NCBI GenBank assembly: GCA_036560705.1
Contig: DATBQR010000077.1
Location: 8,165 to 72,164, forward strand
DNA length: 64,000 nt
Direction of reading: 5' to 3'
DNA from: RBG-16-66-20 sp036560705
Lineage (GTDB): Bacteria > Pseudomonadota > Gammaproteobacteria > Burkholderiales > SG8-39
Below are positions 45,562 through 53,985 of this stretch, piece after piece. Within the stretch, counting starts at the first letter, position 1; each line of letters begins with the position of its first letter. Under the pieces are notes generated by a model, which saw only the letters and a list, made by a program, of their open reading frames with translations, searched no databases and was not told the DNA's origin. The translations under genes and the position numbers were made by a program.

Positions 45562-47021
45562 AGCTTCAGGTCCTTCCACAGTTCGTCGACGCGGCGCTTC
45601 ACTTCCGCGTCCATGGCGATCGGCCGGCCCCAGGTGCGCGAGGTCTCGCCCGGCCACTTGTGGGTGGCGTCGATTCCCATCTTCGAGCCCAGGCCCGCCA
45701 CCGGGCTGGCGAAATCGAGGTAATCGATGGGCGTGTTCTCTGCGATCAGGGTATCGCGCGCCGGATCGACACGCGTGGTGATCGCCCAGACCACTTCCTT
45801 CCAGTTACGCGCGTCGATGTCGTCGTCCACCACGACGATGAACTTGGTGTACATGAACTGGCGCAGGTAGCTCCAGACGCCGAACATGACCCGCTTGGCG
45901 TGGCCCGGATACTGTTTTTTCATGCTCACCACCGCCATGCGGTAGGAGCAGCCTTCGGGGGGCAGGTAGAAGTCAGCGATTTCCGGGAATTGTTTTTGTA
46001 TCAAAGGCACGAAAACTTCGTTCAGCGCGACGCCCAGCATGGCCGGCTCGTCGGGCGGCTTGCCGGTGTAGGTGCTGTGATAGATCGGCGAGCGGCGCAT
46101 GGTGATGCGCTTGACGGTAAGCACCGGAAATTTCTCCGCCTCGTTGTAGTAGCCGGTGTGGTCGCCGTGCGGCCCCTCGAGCGCGACGTCGTCCGGCTCG
46201 ATGACGCCCTCGAGGATGATCTCGGCGGAGGCCGGCACCTGCAGGTCGCTGCCGAGACATTTCACCAGCTCGGTGCGGGCGCCGCGCAACAGGCCAGCGA
46301 ACTGGTATTCGCCCAGCGTATCGGGCACCGGCGTCACCGCGCCGAGGATGGTCGCGGGATCCGCGCCCAGCGCCACCGCGACCGGAAACGGCCGGCCCGG
46401 ATGCGCCAGCGCGTGGTCACGGAAATCGAGCGCGCCGCCGCGATGCGCGAGCCAGCGCATGATGACGCGGTTCGGCGCGATCACCTGCTGCCGGTAGATG
46501 CCCAGGTTCTGGCGCGCCTTGTGCGGCCCGCGCGTGACCGTGAGCCCCCAGGTTATGAGCGGCCCCGCGTCCTCTGGCCAGCAGGTCTGCACCGGCAGCC
46601 GCGACAAATCGACGTCTTTCCCTTCCCAGACGATTTCCTGGCAGGGCGCCGACGACAATTCCTTCGGCTGCATGTCCATCACGCGCTTCAGGAGCGGCAA
46701 CTTGTCCCAGGCGTCGCGCAAACCTTTCGGCGGCTCCGGTTCGCGCAGAGCAGCCAGCAGTCTTCCGATTTCCCGCAATGCAGCGACGTCCTCGACGCCC
46801 ATCGCCAGGCAAACGCGCCTCACCGTGCCGAACAGATTGCCGAGCACCGGGATCGAATGCCCGGACGGACGCTCGAACAGCAGCGCGGGACCTCCCTGGC
46901 GCAGCACGCGGTCGCAGATCTCGGTCATCTCCAGGCGCGGCGAAACTTCGGTCCCAACGCGCTTCAATTCGCCCAGGCGTTCGAGCTGGCTCAGAAAATC
47001 GCGAAGGTCGGAGTAGTGCAA
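45558..47021 (-). CDS. ubiD: 3-octaprenyl-4-hydroxybenzoate carboxy-lyase
   Basis: A 487-residue prenylated-FMN decarboxylase acting in ubiquinone synthesis after UbiA. UbiD motifs: QTCWPEDAGPLITWGLTVTRGP, NLGIYRQQV, GEYQFAGLLRG, ALEGPHGDHTGYYNEAE (catalytic acidic residues) and VDDDIDARNWKEV. The start is TTG at 47021 (HYSDLRDFLSQLE follows), 2 nt after the stop of a small membrane protein and downstream of ubiA, so ubiA-orf-ubiD is one unit. UbiX, which makes the cofactor, is not in the window. Confidence 0.96.
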   Translation of the reverse strand: MHYSDLRDFLSQLERLGELKRVGTEVSPRLEMTEICDRVLRQGGPALLFERPSGHSIPVLGNLFGTVRRVCLAMGVEDVAALREIGRLLAALREPEPPKGLRDAWDKLPLLKRVMDMQPKELSSAPCQEIVWEGKDVDLSRLPVQTCWPEDAGPLITWGLTVTRGPHKARQNLGIYRQQVIAPNRVIMRWLAHRGGALDFRDHALAHPGRPFPVAVALGADPATILGAVTPVPDTLGEYQFAGLLRGARTELVKCLGSDLQVPASAEIILEGVIEPDDVALEGPHGDHTGYYNEAEKFPVLTVKRITMRRSPIYHSTYTGKPPDEPAMLGVALNEVFVPLIQKQFPEIADFYLPPEGCSYRMAVVSMKKQYPGHAKRVMFGVWSYLRQFMYTKFIVVVDDDIDARNWKEVVWAITTRVDPARDTLIAENTPIDYLDFASPVAGLGSKMGIDATHKWPGETSRTWGRPIAMDAEVKRRVDELWKDLKL

Positions 47022-47023
47022 GG

Positions 47024-47560
47024 CTAGCCTTTACGGGCAGCCATCTGCGCGGCCACCAATTCGGCGAACTGGACCATGAAGGCATTGCGCCCGCGCACTG
47101 CGTAATCCCGCTCGACTGCCGCGAAACTGAGCGTCAGCGTCGTGCGGCCCAGCCAGAAGAAGACGAGCAGCGCGGCCGCTCCCGCCGCCATCGTCATCGC
47201 GGCTGGGAACAGCAGCCTGGCGAGATGACCAAGCGCCGTGAACCCGGCGACCAATACCGCGTCCAGCGACTCGCGCCCCGCGCCCGAACCGACTTTCGAG
47301 GCGAGCTCGGACATCCACGTCTGCAACGGCCCGGAGACCGCGCCAAGAATCAGCGCGCAGACCAGCAGCGCGACCGCCCAGTTCAGCTTGCGTACATCGC
47401 GCTCGAAGGCCACGCGCACGGCCGCCAGCTGCACGAGCGGTACCGCCTCCATGGAGTCGCCGCCGTGATGCACGAGGCGGTTCGCATATAGCGTCAGGCG
47501 CGAGCCGCGCTGGAGGCCGGAGGCGATTTCGAATTCGGCGAGGGGAGTATCGGCAGTCAC
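47024..47560 (-). CDS. Small membrane protein between ubiA and ubiD, function unknown
   Basis: A 178-residue protein I do not recognise with confidence. An N-terminal soluble part (about 1-55: EIASGLQRGSRLTLYANRLVH, VPLVQLAAVRVAFERD) has the strand pattern of a small PH-like domain. Two transmembrane stretches follow, about 60-80 and 120-145 (MTMAAGAAALLVFFWLG), and then a second short strand-rich segment. The start is GTG at 47560, overlapping the ubiA stop as GTGA, and the gene ends 2 nt before ubiD. Location inside a ubiquinone operon suggests a membrane-associated accessory role, but this is inference only. Confidence 0.75.
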   Translation of the reverse strand: MTADTPLAEFEIASGLQRGSRLTLYANRLVHHGGDSMEAVPLVQLAAVRVAFERDVRKLNWAVALLVCALILGAVSGPLQTWMSELASKVGSGAGRESLDAVLVAGFTALGHLARLLFPAAMTMAAGAAALLVFFWLGRTTLTLSFAAVERDYAVRGRNAFMVQFAELVAAQMAARKG

Positions 47561-48426
47561 AACAGGTAGGAAAGCGCGATCCCGGTGAATATGGCGAGGC
47601 CGACCCAGTTGTTGTGCCGGAACGCCCGGAAGCAGCCCTCTCGCGAGCGGTCGCGGATCAACGTGTAATGGTAGAGCATCATGCCGGCCGCCATGGCAAG
47701 CCCGGTGTAATAGGGCCAGTCGAAGCGCAGCAGGAAGCCGATCCAGGCGAGGATCGCGAGCATGAGGACGTAACTCGCCATCACCGCGGCGACGTCGTAG
47801 CGACCCAGCGTGATCGCCGAAGTGCGGATGCCGATCTTCAGGTCGTCGTCGCGGTCCACCATGGCGTATTCGGTATCGTAGGCGAAGGCGTAAAACACGT
47901 TCGCCGCGAGCAGCGCCCAGCACTCCCAGGGAAGCTGGTTGCGGGTCGCGGCGAAAGCCATCGGAATGCCGAAGCCGAAAGCGATCCCCAGGCAAAGCTG
48001 CGGCAGCGGGAAGAAGCGCTTGGCGAACGGGTAGCTGCAGGCGATTGCCAGTGCCGCCAGCGAAAGCAGGATGGCGTACCGGTTCAGGAACAACACCAGG
48101 CAGAACGAGGCCGCGGCGAGCACGGCGCCGAGCGCCAGCGCTTCCCTGGGCGCGATCTCGCCGGATGCGAGCGGCCGCTCGCGCGTGCGCTCGACACGGC
48201 CGTCAAAATGGCGGTCGGCCCAGTCGTTGACGGCGCAGCCCGCCGAACGCATGAGGATGGTGCCGGCGACGAAGATCATCAGCACGTCGAGCCGCGGATG
48301 GCCGCGCGCGGCGATCCATACCGCCCATAGCGTGGGCCACAGCAGCAGCAGCGCGCCGACCGGCTTGTCGAGCCGGATCAGCCGCTCGTAGGCGTCGATG
48401 CGCCTGGCTGCGGTTGCGAAGTCCAT
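47557..48426 (-). CDS. ubiA: 4-hydroxybenzoate octaprenyltransferase
   Basis: A 289-residue integral-membrane prenyltransferase that attaches the polyprenyl tail to 4-hydroxybenzoate. The two Mg-pyrophosphate motifs are intact: NDWADRHFD (residues 67-75) and YDTEYAMVDRDDD. About eight to nine hydrophobic helices follow the RLDKPVGALLLLWPTLWA start. The ATG at 48426 is clear. It is followed by a small membrane protein and ubiD, placing two consecutive ubiquinone steps in one operon. Confidence 0.97.
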   Translation of the reverse strand: MDFATAARRIDAYERLIRLDKPVGALLLLWPTLWAVWIAARGHPRLDVLMIFVAGTILMRSAGCAVNDWADRHFDGRVERTRERPLASGEIAPREALALGAVLAAASFCLVLFLNRYAILLSLAALAIACSYPFAKRFFPLPQLCLGIAFGFGIPMAFAATRNQLPWECWALLAANVFYAFAYDTEYAMVDRDDDLKIGIRTSAITLGRYDVAAVMASYVLMLAILAWIGFLLRFDWPYYTGLAMAAGMMLYHYTLIRDRSREGCFRAFRHNNWVGLAIFTGIALSYLL

Positions 48427-48468
48427 GCGAGTCCGGTCGAGGATATCAGGCGGGAGAAAGGACGCGCA

Positions 48469-50523
48469 TCAAGCGCGCGAGAATTCGTTCCGGGAAGCAA
48501 GCCAGCGTTCGACGTGACGCCGGGCCGCCCGGGGATCGTTCTCCAGCAGCATTTCCGCCGCCTCGCGCGCTTCTCCCGCCAGGGGCCCGTCTTTCTCCAG
48601 GTCGGCATAGCGCAGCAGCGGCATGCCGCTCTGGCGCTCGCCGAGATATTCGCCCGGGCCGCGCAGCTCGAGATCCCGGCGCGCGATCTCGAAACCGTCG
48701 CTCTCCTCGAAAATCACCTTGAGGCGCGCCAGCGCCGTCCCGGAAAGCGGCGCGGCGTACAGCAGGACGCAGACGCTTTCGCGTGCAGTTGTACCTGATG
48801 CACGACCGATGCGCCCGCGCAGCTGGTGCAGCTGCGCGAGGCCGAAGCGCTCGGCGTGCTCGATCACCATCAGCGAGGCATTCGGCACGTCCACGCCAAC
48901 CTCGATGACCGTCGTCGCAACCAGGAGGTTCAGTTTGCCCGTCGCGAAAGCCCTCATGACGGAAGCTTTTTTATCCGCCGGCAGGCGGCCGTGCAGCAAC
49001 CCCACCCGCAGGTTCCTCAGTTCACTTCGAAGCGCCTCGAACGTATCGACCGCCGTCTGCAGGTCTCCGTCCTTCGATTCCTCGATCACGGGGCACACCC
49101 AATACGCTTGCTGGCCTTCGGCGCAGGCCGCGCGGATGCGCTTCAGCACCTCCGCGCGCCGGCCGCTCGCCACCAGGCGCGTCGCCACGCTGCGGCGCCC
49201 CGGCGGCAGCTCGTCGATGGTCGAGATGTCCAGGTCCGCGTAGTAGCTCATCGACAGCGTGCGCGGTATCGGCGTCGCGCTCATCATCAACTGGTGGGGC
49301 GCGAGACCCGCCTCGGCCTTTTTCTTCAGCGCGAGCCGCTGCTGCACGCCGAAACGGTGCTGTTCGTCCACGACGGCAAGCGCGAGGCGCGCGAAACCGA
49401 CTTTCTTCTGGAACAGCGCGTGCGTGCCGATGGCGACGAGGGGCGCCGGTTCCCGCAGCCTTTTCACCACCGCGTTCTTTTCCGCGGCCGAAAGCCCGCC
49501 GTGCAGCCAGGCAATCGGCACTCCCAGCGGCGCCAGCCATTCCGAAAACTTGCGCAAGTGCTGTTCGGCGAGGATTTCGGTGGGCGCCATCACCGCCGCC
49601 TGGCAGCCCGCGTCCAGCGCGGCAAGGCAGGCGATCGCCGCGACGATGGTCTTGCCGCTGCCGACATCGCCCTGCAGCAGCCGCTGCATCGGATGCGGCT
49701 GGCCCAGGTCGCGCAGGATTTCCGCCATCGCGCGCCGCTGCGCGCGCGTCAGACGGAACGGCAGCTTGCCGAGGAAGCGCTTCAGCAGCGGGCCGTTCGA
49801 AGGCAGCGGCAGTGCATCCCGCGCGCGCCTGGCCCTGTACGCGATGCGCATCGACAATTGCTGCGCGAGCAGCTCGTCGAACTTGACGCGCCGCCATTCG
49901 GCGCTCGCGCGCCCGGTGAGTTCGGCGACGAGCGCATCTGGGGAGGGATGATGCAAAGACCGCACGCTCTCGGCGATGCCGTTGAGCCCGTAGCGCCGGC
50001 GCATGGCTTCCGGCAAGCTGTCGTCCAGCTCCACCTCGTCGAGCGCACCGAGGACGAGTTTGCGCAGCGCGTATTGAGAAAGGCCGGCGGTGGTCGGATA
50101 GACCGGCGTCAGCGCCTGCGCCAACGGCTCGTCCGGCGAAACGATGCGGTAGCGCGGATGGACCATTTCGGCGCCGAAGAAGCCGGGACGCACTTCGCCA
50201 TAAGCGCGCACGAAGAGTCCTTCGTCCGCCGCACGCTGGAATTGCTTCAGCTGGCTGCCATAGAAATTTAGGAAGCGCAGCACCAGGTTCTCGGCGTGAA
50301 CCACGAGTTGGCGCTTGGGGCGGTATTTGACCTCGGCATTGAGCACCTTCGCCTCGACCAGCACGGGCGTGCCGGCCGGCGCCGCTTCGGCGGATGTGAG
50401 GCGGGTTTCATCCTCGTACCGGTGAGGAAGGTGCAGGGCCAGGTCGTCGGCTGAACGCAGGCCGAGCTTGGCGAGCTTTTGCGCGATCGCGGTCGGGCGT
50501 TCCTGTTTTGGTTCTCTCTTCAA
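48469..50523 (-). CDS. recG: ATP-dependent DNA helicase RecG
   Basis: A 684-residue branch-migration helicase that regresses stalled forks and processes R-loops. An N-terminal OB-fold wedge domain (PHRYEDETR, VRAYGEVRPGFFG, PVYPTTAGL) precedes the two RecA-like domains with Walker A QGDVGSGKTIVA, DEQHRFGVQQR, MSATPIPRTLSM, ATTVIEVGVDVPNAS and QLRGRIGR. The start is TTG at 50523, overlapping the ridA stop as TTGA; the resulting length is close to E. coli RecG (693). An open frame continues upstream but lies within ridA. ridA-recG coupling is uncommon and may just reflect genome compaction. Confidence 0.95.
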   Translation of the reverse strand: MKREPKQERPTAIAQKLAKLGLRSADDLALHLPHRYEDETRLTSAEAAPAGTPVLVEAKVLNAEVKYRPKRQLVVHAENLVLRFLNFYGSQLKQFQRAADEGLFVRAYGEVRPGFFGAEMVHPRYRIVSPDEPLAQALTPVYPTTAGLSQYALRKLVLGALDEVELDDSLPEAMRRRYGLNGIAESVRSLHHPSPDALVAELTGRASAEWRRVKFDELLAQQLSMRIAYRARRARDALPLPSNGPLLKRFLGKLPFRLTRAQRRAMAEILRDLGQPHPMQRLLQGDVGSGKTIVAAIACLAALDAGCQAAVMAPTEILAEQHLRKFSEWLAPLGVPIAWLHGGLSAAEKNAVVKRLREPAPLVAIGTHALFQKKVGFARLALAVVDEQHRFGVQQRLALKKKAEAGLAPHQLMMSATPIPRTLSMSYYADLDISTIDELPPGRRSVATRLVASGRRAEVLKRIRAACAEGQQAYWVCPVIEESKDGDLQTAVDTFEALRSELRNLRVGLLHGRLPADKKASVMRAFATGKLNLLVATTVIEVGVDVPNASLMVIEHAERFGLAQLHQLRGRIGRASGTTARESVCVLLYAAPLSGTALARLKVIFEESDGFEIARRDLELRGPGEYLGERQSGMPLLRYADLEKDGPLAGEAREAAEMLLENDPRAARRHVERWLASRNEFSRA

Positions 50524-50897
50524 CCGGCGTACAGGATGCAGTCGATCTCCACCAGCGCGCCGCGCGGCAGGCTGGCCACGCCGATCGCCGCGCGCGACGG
50601 ATAAGGCTGGCCGACGTACTGCGCCATGATCTCGTTGACCTTGGCGAAGTGGCCGAGATCCGTAAGGTAAACAGTCATGCGCACCGCGCGGTCCAGCCCC
50701 AGCCCGGCGGCCTGAGCGATCGCGGCGAGGTTCCTGAACACGCGGTGGATTTGCGCATCGATACCCTCCGCCAGTTGCATGCTCGCCGGGTCGAAGCCGA
50801 TCTGGCCGGAGACATAGACCGTATCTCCAGCGCGCACTGCCTGCGAATAGGTGCCGATTGCGGCAGGCGCCTCGGTTGTCTGGATCGGGATCTTCAT
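50520..50897 (-). CDS. ridA: RidA/YjgF-family reactive-intermediate deaminase
   Basis: A 125-residue trimeric deaminase that hydrolyses reactive enamine/imine intermediates from PLP enzymes. It opens IPIQTTEAPAAIGTYSQAV, includes YVSGQIGFDP and VYLTDLGHFAKVNEI, and ends with PSRAAIGVASLPRGALVEIDCI, which contains the catalytic arginine. ATG 50897 gives the standard length; upstream in-frame codons lie in the divergent TPR gene region. Only 19 nt separate it from that divergent gene. Confidence 0.95.
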   Translation of the reverse strand: MKIPIQTTEAPAAIGTYSQAVRAGDTVYVSGQIGFDPASMQLAEGIDAQIHRVFRNLAAIAQAAGLGLDRAVRMTVYLTDLGHFAKVNEIMAQYVGQPYPSRAAIGVASLPRGALVEIDCILYAG

Positions 50898-50916
50898 AAA
50901 GAGGTATGTTAGCCCA

Positions 50917-51255
50917 ATGACGTATCCCACATCGCCCTCCATCGAGCGCCTGGAGAAGCTGCTCGGCACGCCGCGCGATGGAGCGCTGCTGCGGTTCTCG
51001 CTGGGCCTGGAATATCTGAGAATCGAAAGCACCGAAAAAGCAGCGGCGTTTCTTCACGAAGCCGTCGCCAGGGACCCGGGCTATTCCGCCGCCTGGCGCG
51101 CGCTCGGCAAGACCCTCGAATCCACCGGACGGGCGGCCGAGGCGCTGGGGGCCTATCGCAGCGGCATCGCGGCGGCGCAGAAAAAGGGCGACAAGCAGGC
51201 GGAAAAGGAAATGACCGTGTTCGCGCGCCGCATCGAGAGGAAAATCGCCGGATGA
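50917..51255 (+). CDS. Small TPR-repeat protein
   Basis: A 112-residue helical protein. DGALLRFSLGLEYLRIESTE and AAFLHEAVARDPGYSAAWRALG form tetratricopeptide-like repeats, with a third in EALGAYRSGIAAAQKKGDKQ. TPRs mediate protein-protein contacts; no partner is indicated. ATG 50917 is preferred over an in-frame codon at 50851, which lies in ridA. It overlaps the DUF2237 gene by ATGA, so the two are probably co-translated. Confidence 0.85.
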   Translation: MTYPTSPSIERLEKLLGTPRDGALLRFSLGLEYLRIESTEKAAAFLHEAVARDPGYSAAWRALGKTLESTGRAAEALGAYRSGIAAAQKKGDKQAEKEMTVFARRIERKIAG

Positions 51256-51641
51256 AACAACAGGCGAAGACAGACCGGGCGCTGAACGTGTTCGGCCAGC
51301 CGCTGGAACCCTGCAGCCTCGATCCGCTGACCGGCTTCTACCGCGACGGCTGCTGCAACACCGGGTACGACGACACCGGCATTCACACCGTGTGCGTGCG
51401 GGTGACCGCGAAATTTCTCGCGTTCTCGAAACAACGCGGCAACGATCTGAGCACGCCGATGCCGGACTTCGGCTTCCCCGGCCTCAGGCCCGGCGACCAG
51501 TGGTGCCTGTGCGCGGGACGCTGGAAGGAAGCGCTCGACGCCGGCGCCGCGCCGCAGGTAGTGCTGGCGGCGACGCACGAAGAGACGCTGGCGATCGTCG
51601 CGCTGGCGGACCTCAAGCGGCACGCCGTCGACCTGAGCTGA
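51252..51641 (+). CDS. DUF2237-family protein
   Basis: A 129-residue conserved protein of unknown function (COG3651 type). The cysteine-rich pattern is family-specific: EPCSLDPLTGFYRDGCCNTG, DDTGIHTVCVRVT, and FPGLRPGDQWCLCAGRW. Cysteines at CC and CLC could bind metal, but this is not shown. The start ATG overlaps the TPR gene stop (ATGA). A tRNA gene follows on the other strand after 20 nt. Confidence 0.88.
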   Translation: MKQQAKTDRALNVFGQPLEPCSLDPLTGFYRDGCCNTGYDDTGIHTVCVRVTAKFLAFSKQRGNDLSTPMPDFGFPGLRPGDQWCLCAGRWKEALDAGAAPQVVLAATHEETLAIVALADLKRHAVDLS

Positions 51642-51661
51642 ACACCCGGATTTGCGGGATC

Positions 51662-51737
<76 letters not shown>

Positions 51738-51825
51738 ACGGAAGGGGCGGAATTCTACATTAGTTAGGCAATTCCGGGACAAGCGGGACCGCGCCCGATA
51801 TCATTCCCGGTCGAAAGGAACATCC

Positions 51826-52566
51826 ATGGATATCACTCCCCCGTTCGGCTACCAGGACATCGTCCCGCTCAACCGCAACCAGAAAGTGCGGCTGCTCAAG
51901 CCGGGCGAGATGCCCGAGTTCGCGCGCAACCTCAATGCGATCCCGATCAGCTACACCGAATTCGCGCTGGTGGCGCGCGAATATCCGATCGTCTTCACCG
52001 CCGCCGCCGGCACCCAGGTTTTCATGCCTGTTGCGGTGCTGGGGGTCGGCACCGGCGAAAACCTGTACAACAACGGCGGCGCCTGGGCCGGCAACGTCTA
52101 CGTCCCGGCCTACGCGCGGCGCTTCCCGTTCTGCATGACCAGGGTGACGCTCGACAAGGTCGAGCAGCAGAACCGCCTCATCTGCGTCGAGAAGGCTTAC
52201 CTGGACGAAAAAGCGGGCGAGGCGATGTTCGACGCCAAGGGCCAGCCGCTCGAAAAGTGGAAGGAAATCGAGCGCCTGCTCACCGAATACGAAGTCGACC
52301 TGGAGCGCAGCCGTGAAATGTGCGGCATCCTGGCCGATTATGGCCTGCTCGAACCCTTCACCATGCAGGCAAAGCTGAACAAGGGCGGCGATCCGATGAA
52401 CCTGACCGGGATGCACCGGATCGTGGAGGCCAGGATCGAGCACTTGAACGCGAGCCAGCTCAAGAACCTCGTCAAGAAAGGCATCCTGTCGCGCACCTAC
52501 GCGCACCTGCTGTCTCTCGAGAACTTCGCCAGGCTCATCGACCGCAAGGCGGCGAAGACGGCCTGA
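51826..52566 (+). CDS. SapC-family protein
   Basis: A 246-residue protein of the SapC family, named after a gene of the Campylobacter fetus surface-layer export locus. Visible features: YQDIVPLNRNQKVRLLK, FALVAREYPIVFT, GENLYNNGGAWAGNVYVPAY and RRFPFCMTRVTLD. There is no signal peptide or membrane helix, so it is cytosolic or exported without a cleavable leader. It is convergent with a type I secretion HlyD/ABC pair, which fits a surface-layer or exported-protein role. An AAGGA Shine-Dalgarno precedes ATG 51826. The exact function is unknown. Confidence 0.88.
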   Translation: MDITPPFGYQDIVPLNRNQKVRLLKPGEMPEFARNLNAIPISYTEFALVAREYPIVFTAAAGTQVFMPVAVLGVGTGENLYNNGGAWAGNVYVPAYARRFPFCMTRVTLDKVEQQNRLICVEKAYLDEKAGEAMFDAKGQPLEKWKEIERLLTEYEVDLERSREMCGILADYGLLEPFTMQAKLNKGGDPMNLTGMHRIVEARIEHLNASQLKNLVKKGILSRTYAHLLSLENFARLIDRKAAKTA

Positions 52567-52572
52567 GGATTT

Positions 52573-52597
52573 GTCGTCCTCGCGAAGGCGGGGACCC
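52573..52597. repeat. REP-like palindrome between sapC and hlyD
   Basis: A 25-bp element with core TCCTCGCGAAGGCGGGGA: a 7-bp stem (one G-T wobble) and a GAAG loop. It resembles the widespread proteobacterial repeat of the form CCCCGCGAAGGCGGGG and fills most of the 33-nt convergent gap, where it may act as a weak bidirectional terminator. Confidence 0.6.
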
Positions 52598-52599
52598 GC

Positions 52600-53985
52600 T
52601 TACCTTTCTCTACCGGCCTCGGCCGCGATTTTCTGCACGGGCGACAGCACGTACTCGAGCACAGTGCGCTCGGCGAGCTTGATCTCCGCGGTGAGCTGCA
52701 TTCCCGGCAGCAACGCGAAATACGCCTCGCCGACGCGCAACTCCTGCGTCAACGGCTCCAGCTGCGCGCGGTAGGCATACGCGACCCCTGAGGGGCGCGT
52801 CCCGTCCGCGCCGGCAGTCTTTGCGGTTTCGCCGCCGCGCTCCGTGGAATCGGCCGACACGCGGGCCACCCTGGCATCGAGCATGCCATAGCGCTGGAAC
52901 GGGAAACTCGCCAGTTTCAGCTTGGCGTTTTGACCCTCGGTGACAAAGCCGGCGTCCTGGTTGGCGAGCCAGACTTCCGCGACCAGCGCTTCGCCGTCCG
53001 GCACCAGCGTCATCAGCACGGTGCCGGGCGAAAGCACCGCCCCCGGGGTTTGCGTCGCCAGATCCTTCACCACGCCGTCCGCCGGGGAGCGGAGTTCCGC
53101 AAGCTGCTGGCGATGGAGCAGTTTCTCCAGCTCCTGCACCAGGCGCGCGAGCTGCGTTTCCGCCTCGATGCGCTCGCCATGCAGCTGCGCGCGGTAGCCC
53201 GCCGCGATCTGCGCGACGCGCCGCTCGCCCTGGTCGATCGCCGCCCGTGCACCCTCGACGCGATGCTCCTGCGCGCGCAAGTCCTGCTCCATCTCGAGGC
53301 GCTCCCGGCTGCGCTGCGCCAGCATCAGCCTGCCCGCATAACCATCGCGCGCCAGGCGCTCGAACGCCCGTTCCTGCTCGACGAGCACCGGCAGCGCGCC
53401 GGCGAGCTTGCCCAGCGTTTCCTGCGCGGCCAGCATGTCGCGCCGTGCGCGGGCAATCACCGTGCGCTGCTCGGCAAGTCCCGCCTCCTGGGCGAGCACC
53501 CGAGCCTCGCGCTGAGCCTCGACTTGCGCGTGCAGGCGCGGCGGATCTTCCGCCAGCATCGCCAGCCGCGTGCCGTTCAGTTCCGCGTCGATCCGCCTCA
53601 GCTGGAGCCGGCGCACGGCGATCTCGTTCTGCGCCGTCGCGGCGTCGGCCTCGGCCGAACGGACGTCCATGCGCGCCAGCACCTGGCCGGCGCGCACGCG
53701 CTCGCCTTCCCCGACCAGCAGCTCGCGCATGACCCCGCCCTCCGCCGGCTGCACGATGCGCAGCTGGGATTTCGGCACCAGGCGCCCCTCGGCGACCGCT
53801 ACCACGTCGAGCTTGCCGAAACCCGCCCAGACGGCGAGGGCGCAGATCAGCGCCAGTACGATCCGCAGCACCGCGCGCGGCAGCGGCGAGGGCGCCTCCT
53901 CCTCGAGTTGCAGGATCGCCGGCAAAAATTCGGACCGCCGCGCGACCGCGGGGGGCTTCGCGAACGGACGCGCCGGAAGTTTCAT
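52600..53985 (-). CDS. HlyD-family type I secretion membrane-fusion protein
   Basis: A 461-residue periplasmic adaptor. One N-terminal transmembrane helix (about 40-57: VLRIVLALICALAVWAGFG), a split lipoyl domain (AEGRLVPKSQLRIVQPAEGG), a long alpha-helical hairpin rich in Gln/Arg/Glu (about 110-310) and a C-terminal beta barrel (LRSPADGVVKDLATQTPGAV, ALLPGMQLTAEI). It would link the upstream ABC exporter to an outer-membrane TolC-type channel, which is not encoded nearby. The ATGA overlap with the ABC gene indicates co-translation. The substrate is unknown. Confidence 0.92.
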   Translation of the reverse strand: MKLPARPFAKPPAVARRSEFLPAILQLEEEAPSPLPRAVLRIVLALICALAVWAGFGKLDVVAVAEGRLVPKSQLRIVQPAEGGVMRELLVGEGERVRAGQVLARMDVRSAEADAATAQNEIAVRRLQLRRIDAELNGTRLAMLAEDPPRLHAQVEAQREARVLAQEAGLAEQRTVIARARRDMLAAQETLGKLAGALPVLVEQERAFERLARDGYAGRLMLAQRSRERLEMEQDLRAQEHRVEGARAAIDQGERRVAQIAAGYRAQLHGERIEAETQLARLVQELEKLLHRQQLAELRSPADGVVKDLATQTPGAVLSPGTVLMTLVPDGEALVAEVWLANQDAGFVTEGQNAKLKLASFPFQRYGMLDARVARVSADSTERGGETAKTAGADGTRPSGVAYAYRAQLEPLTQELRVGEAYFALLPGMQLTAEIKLAERTVLEYVLSPVQKIAAEAGRER

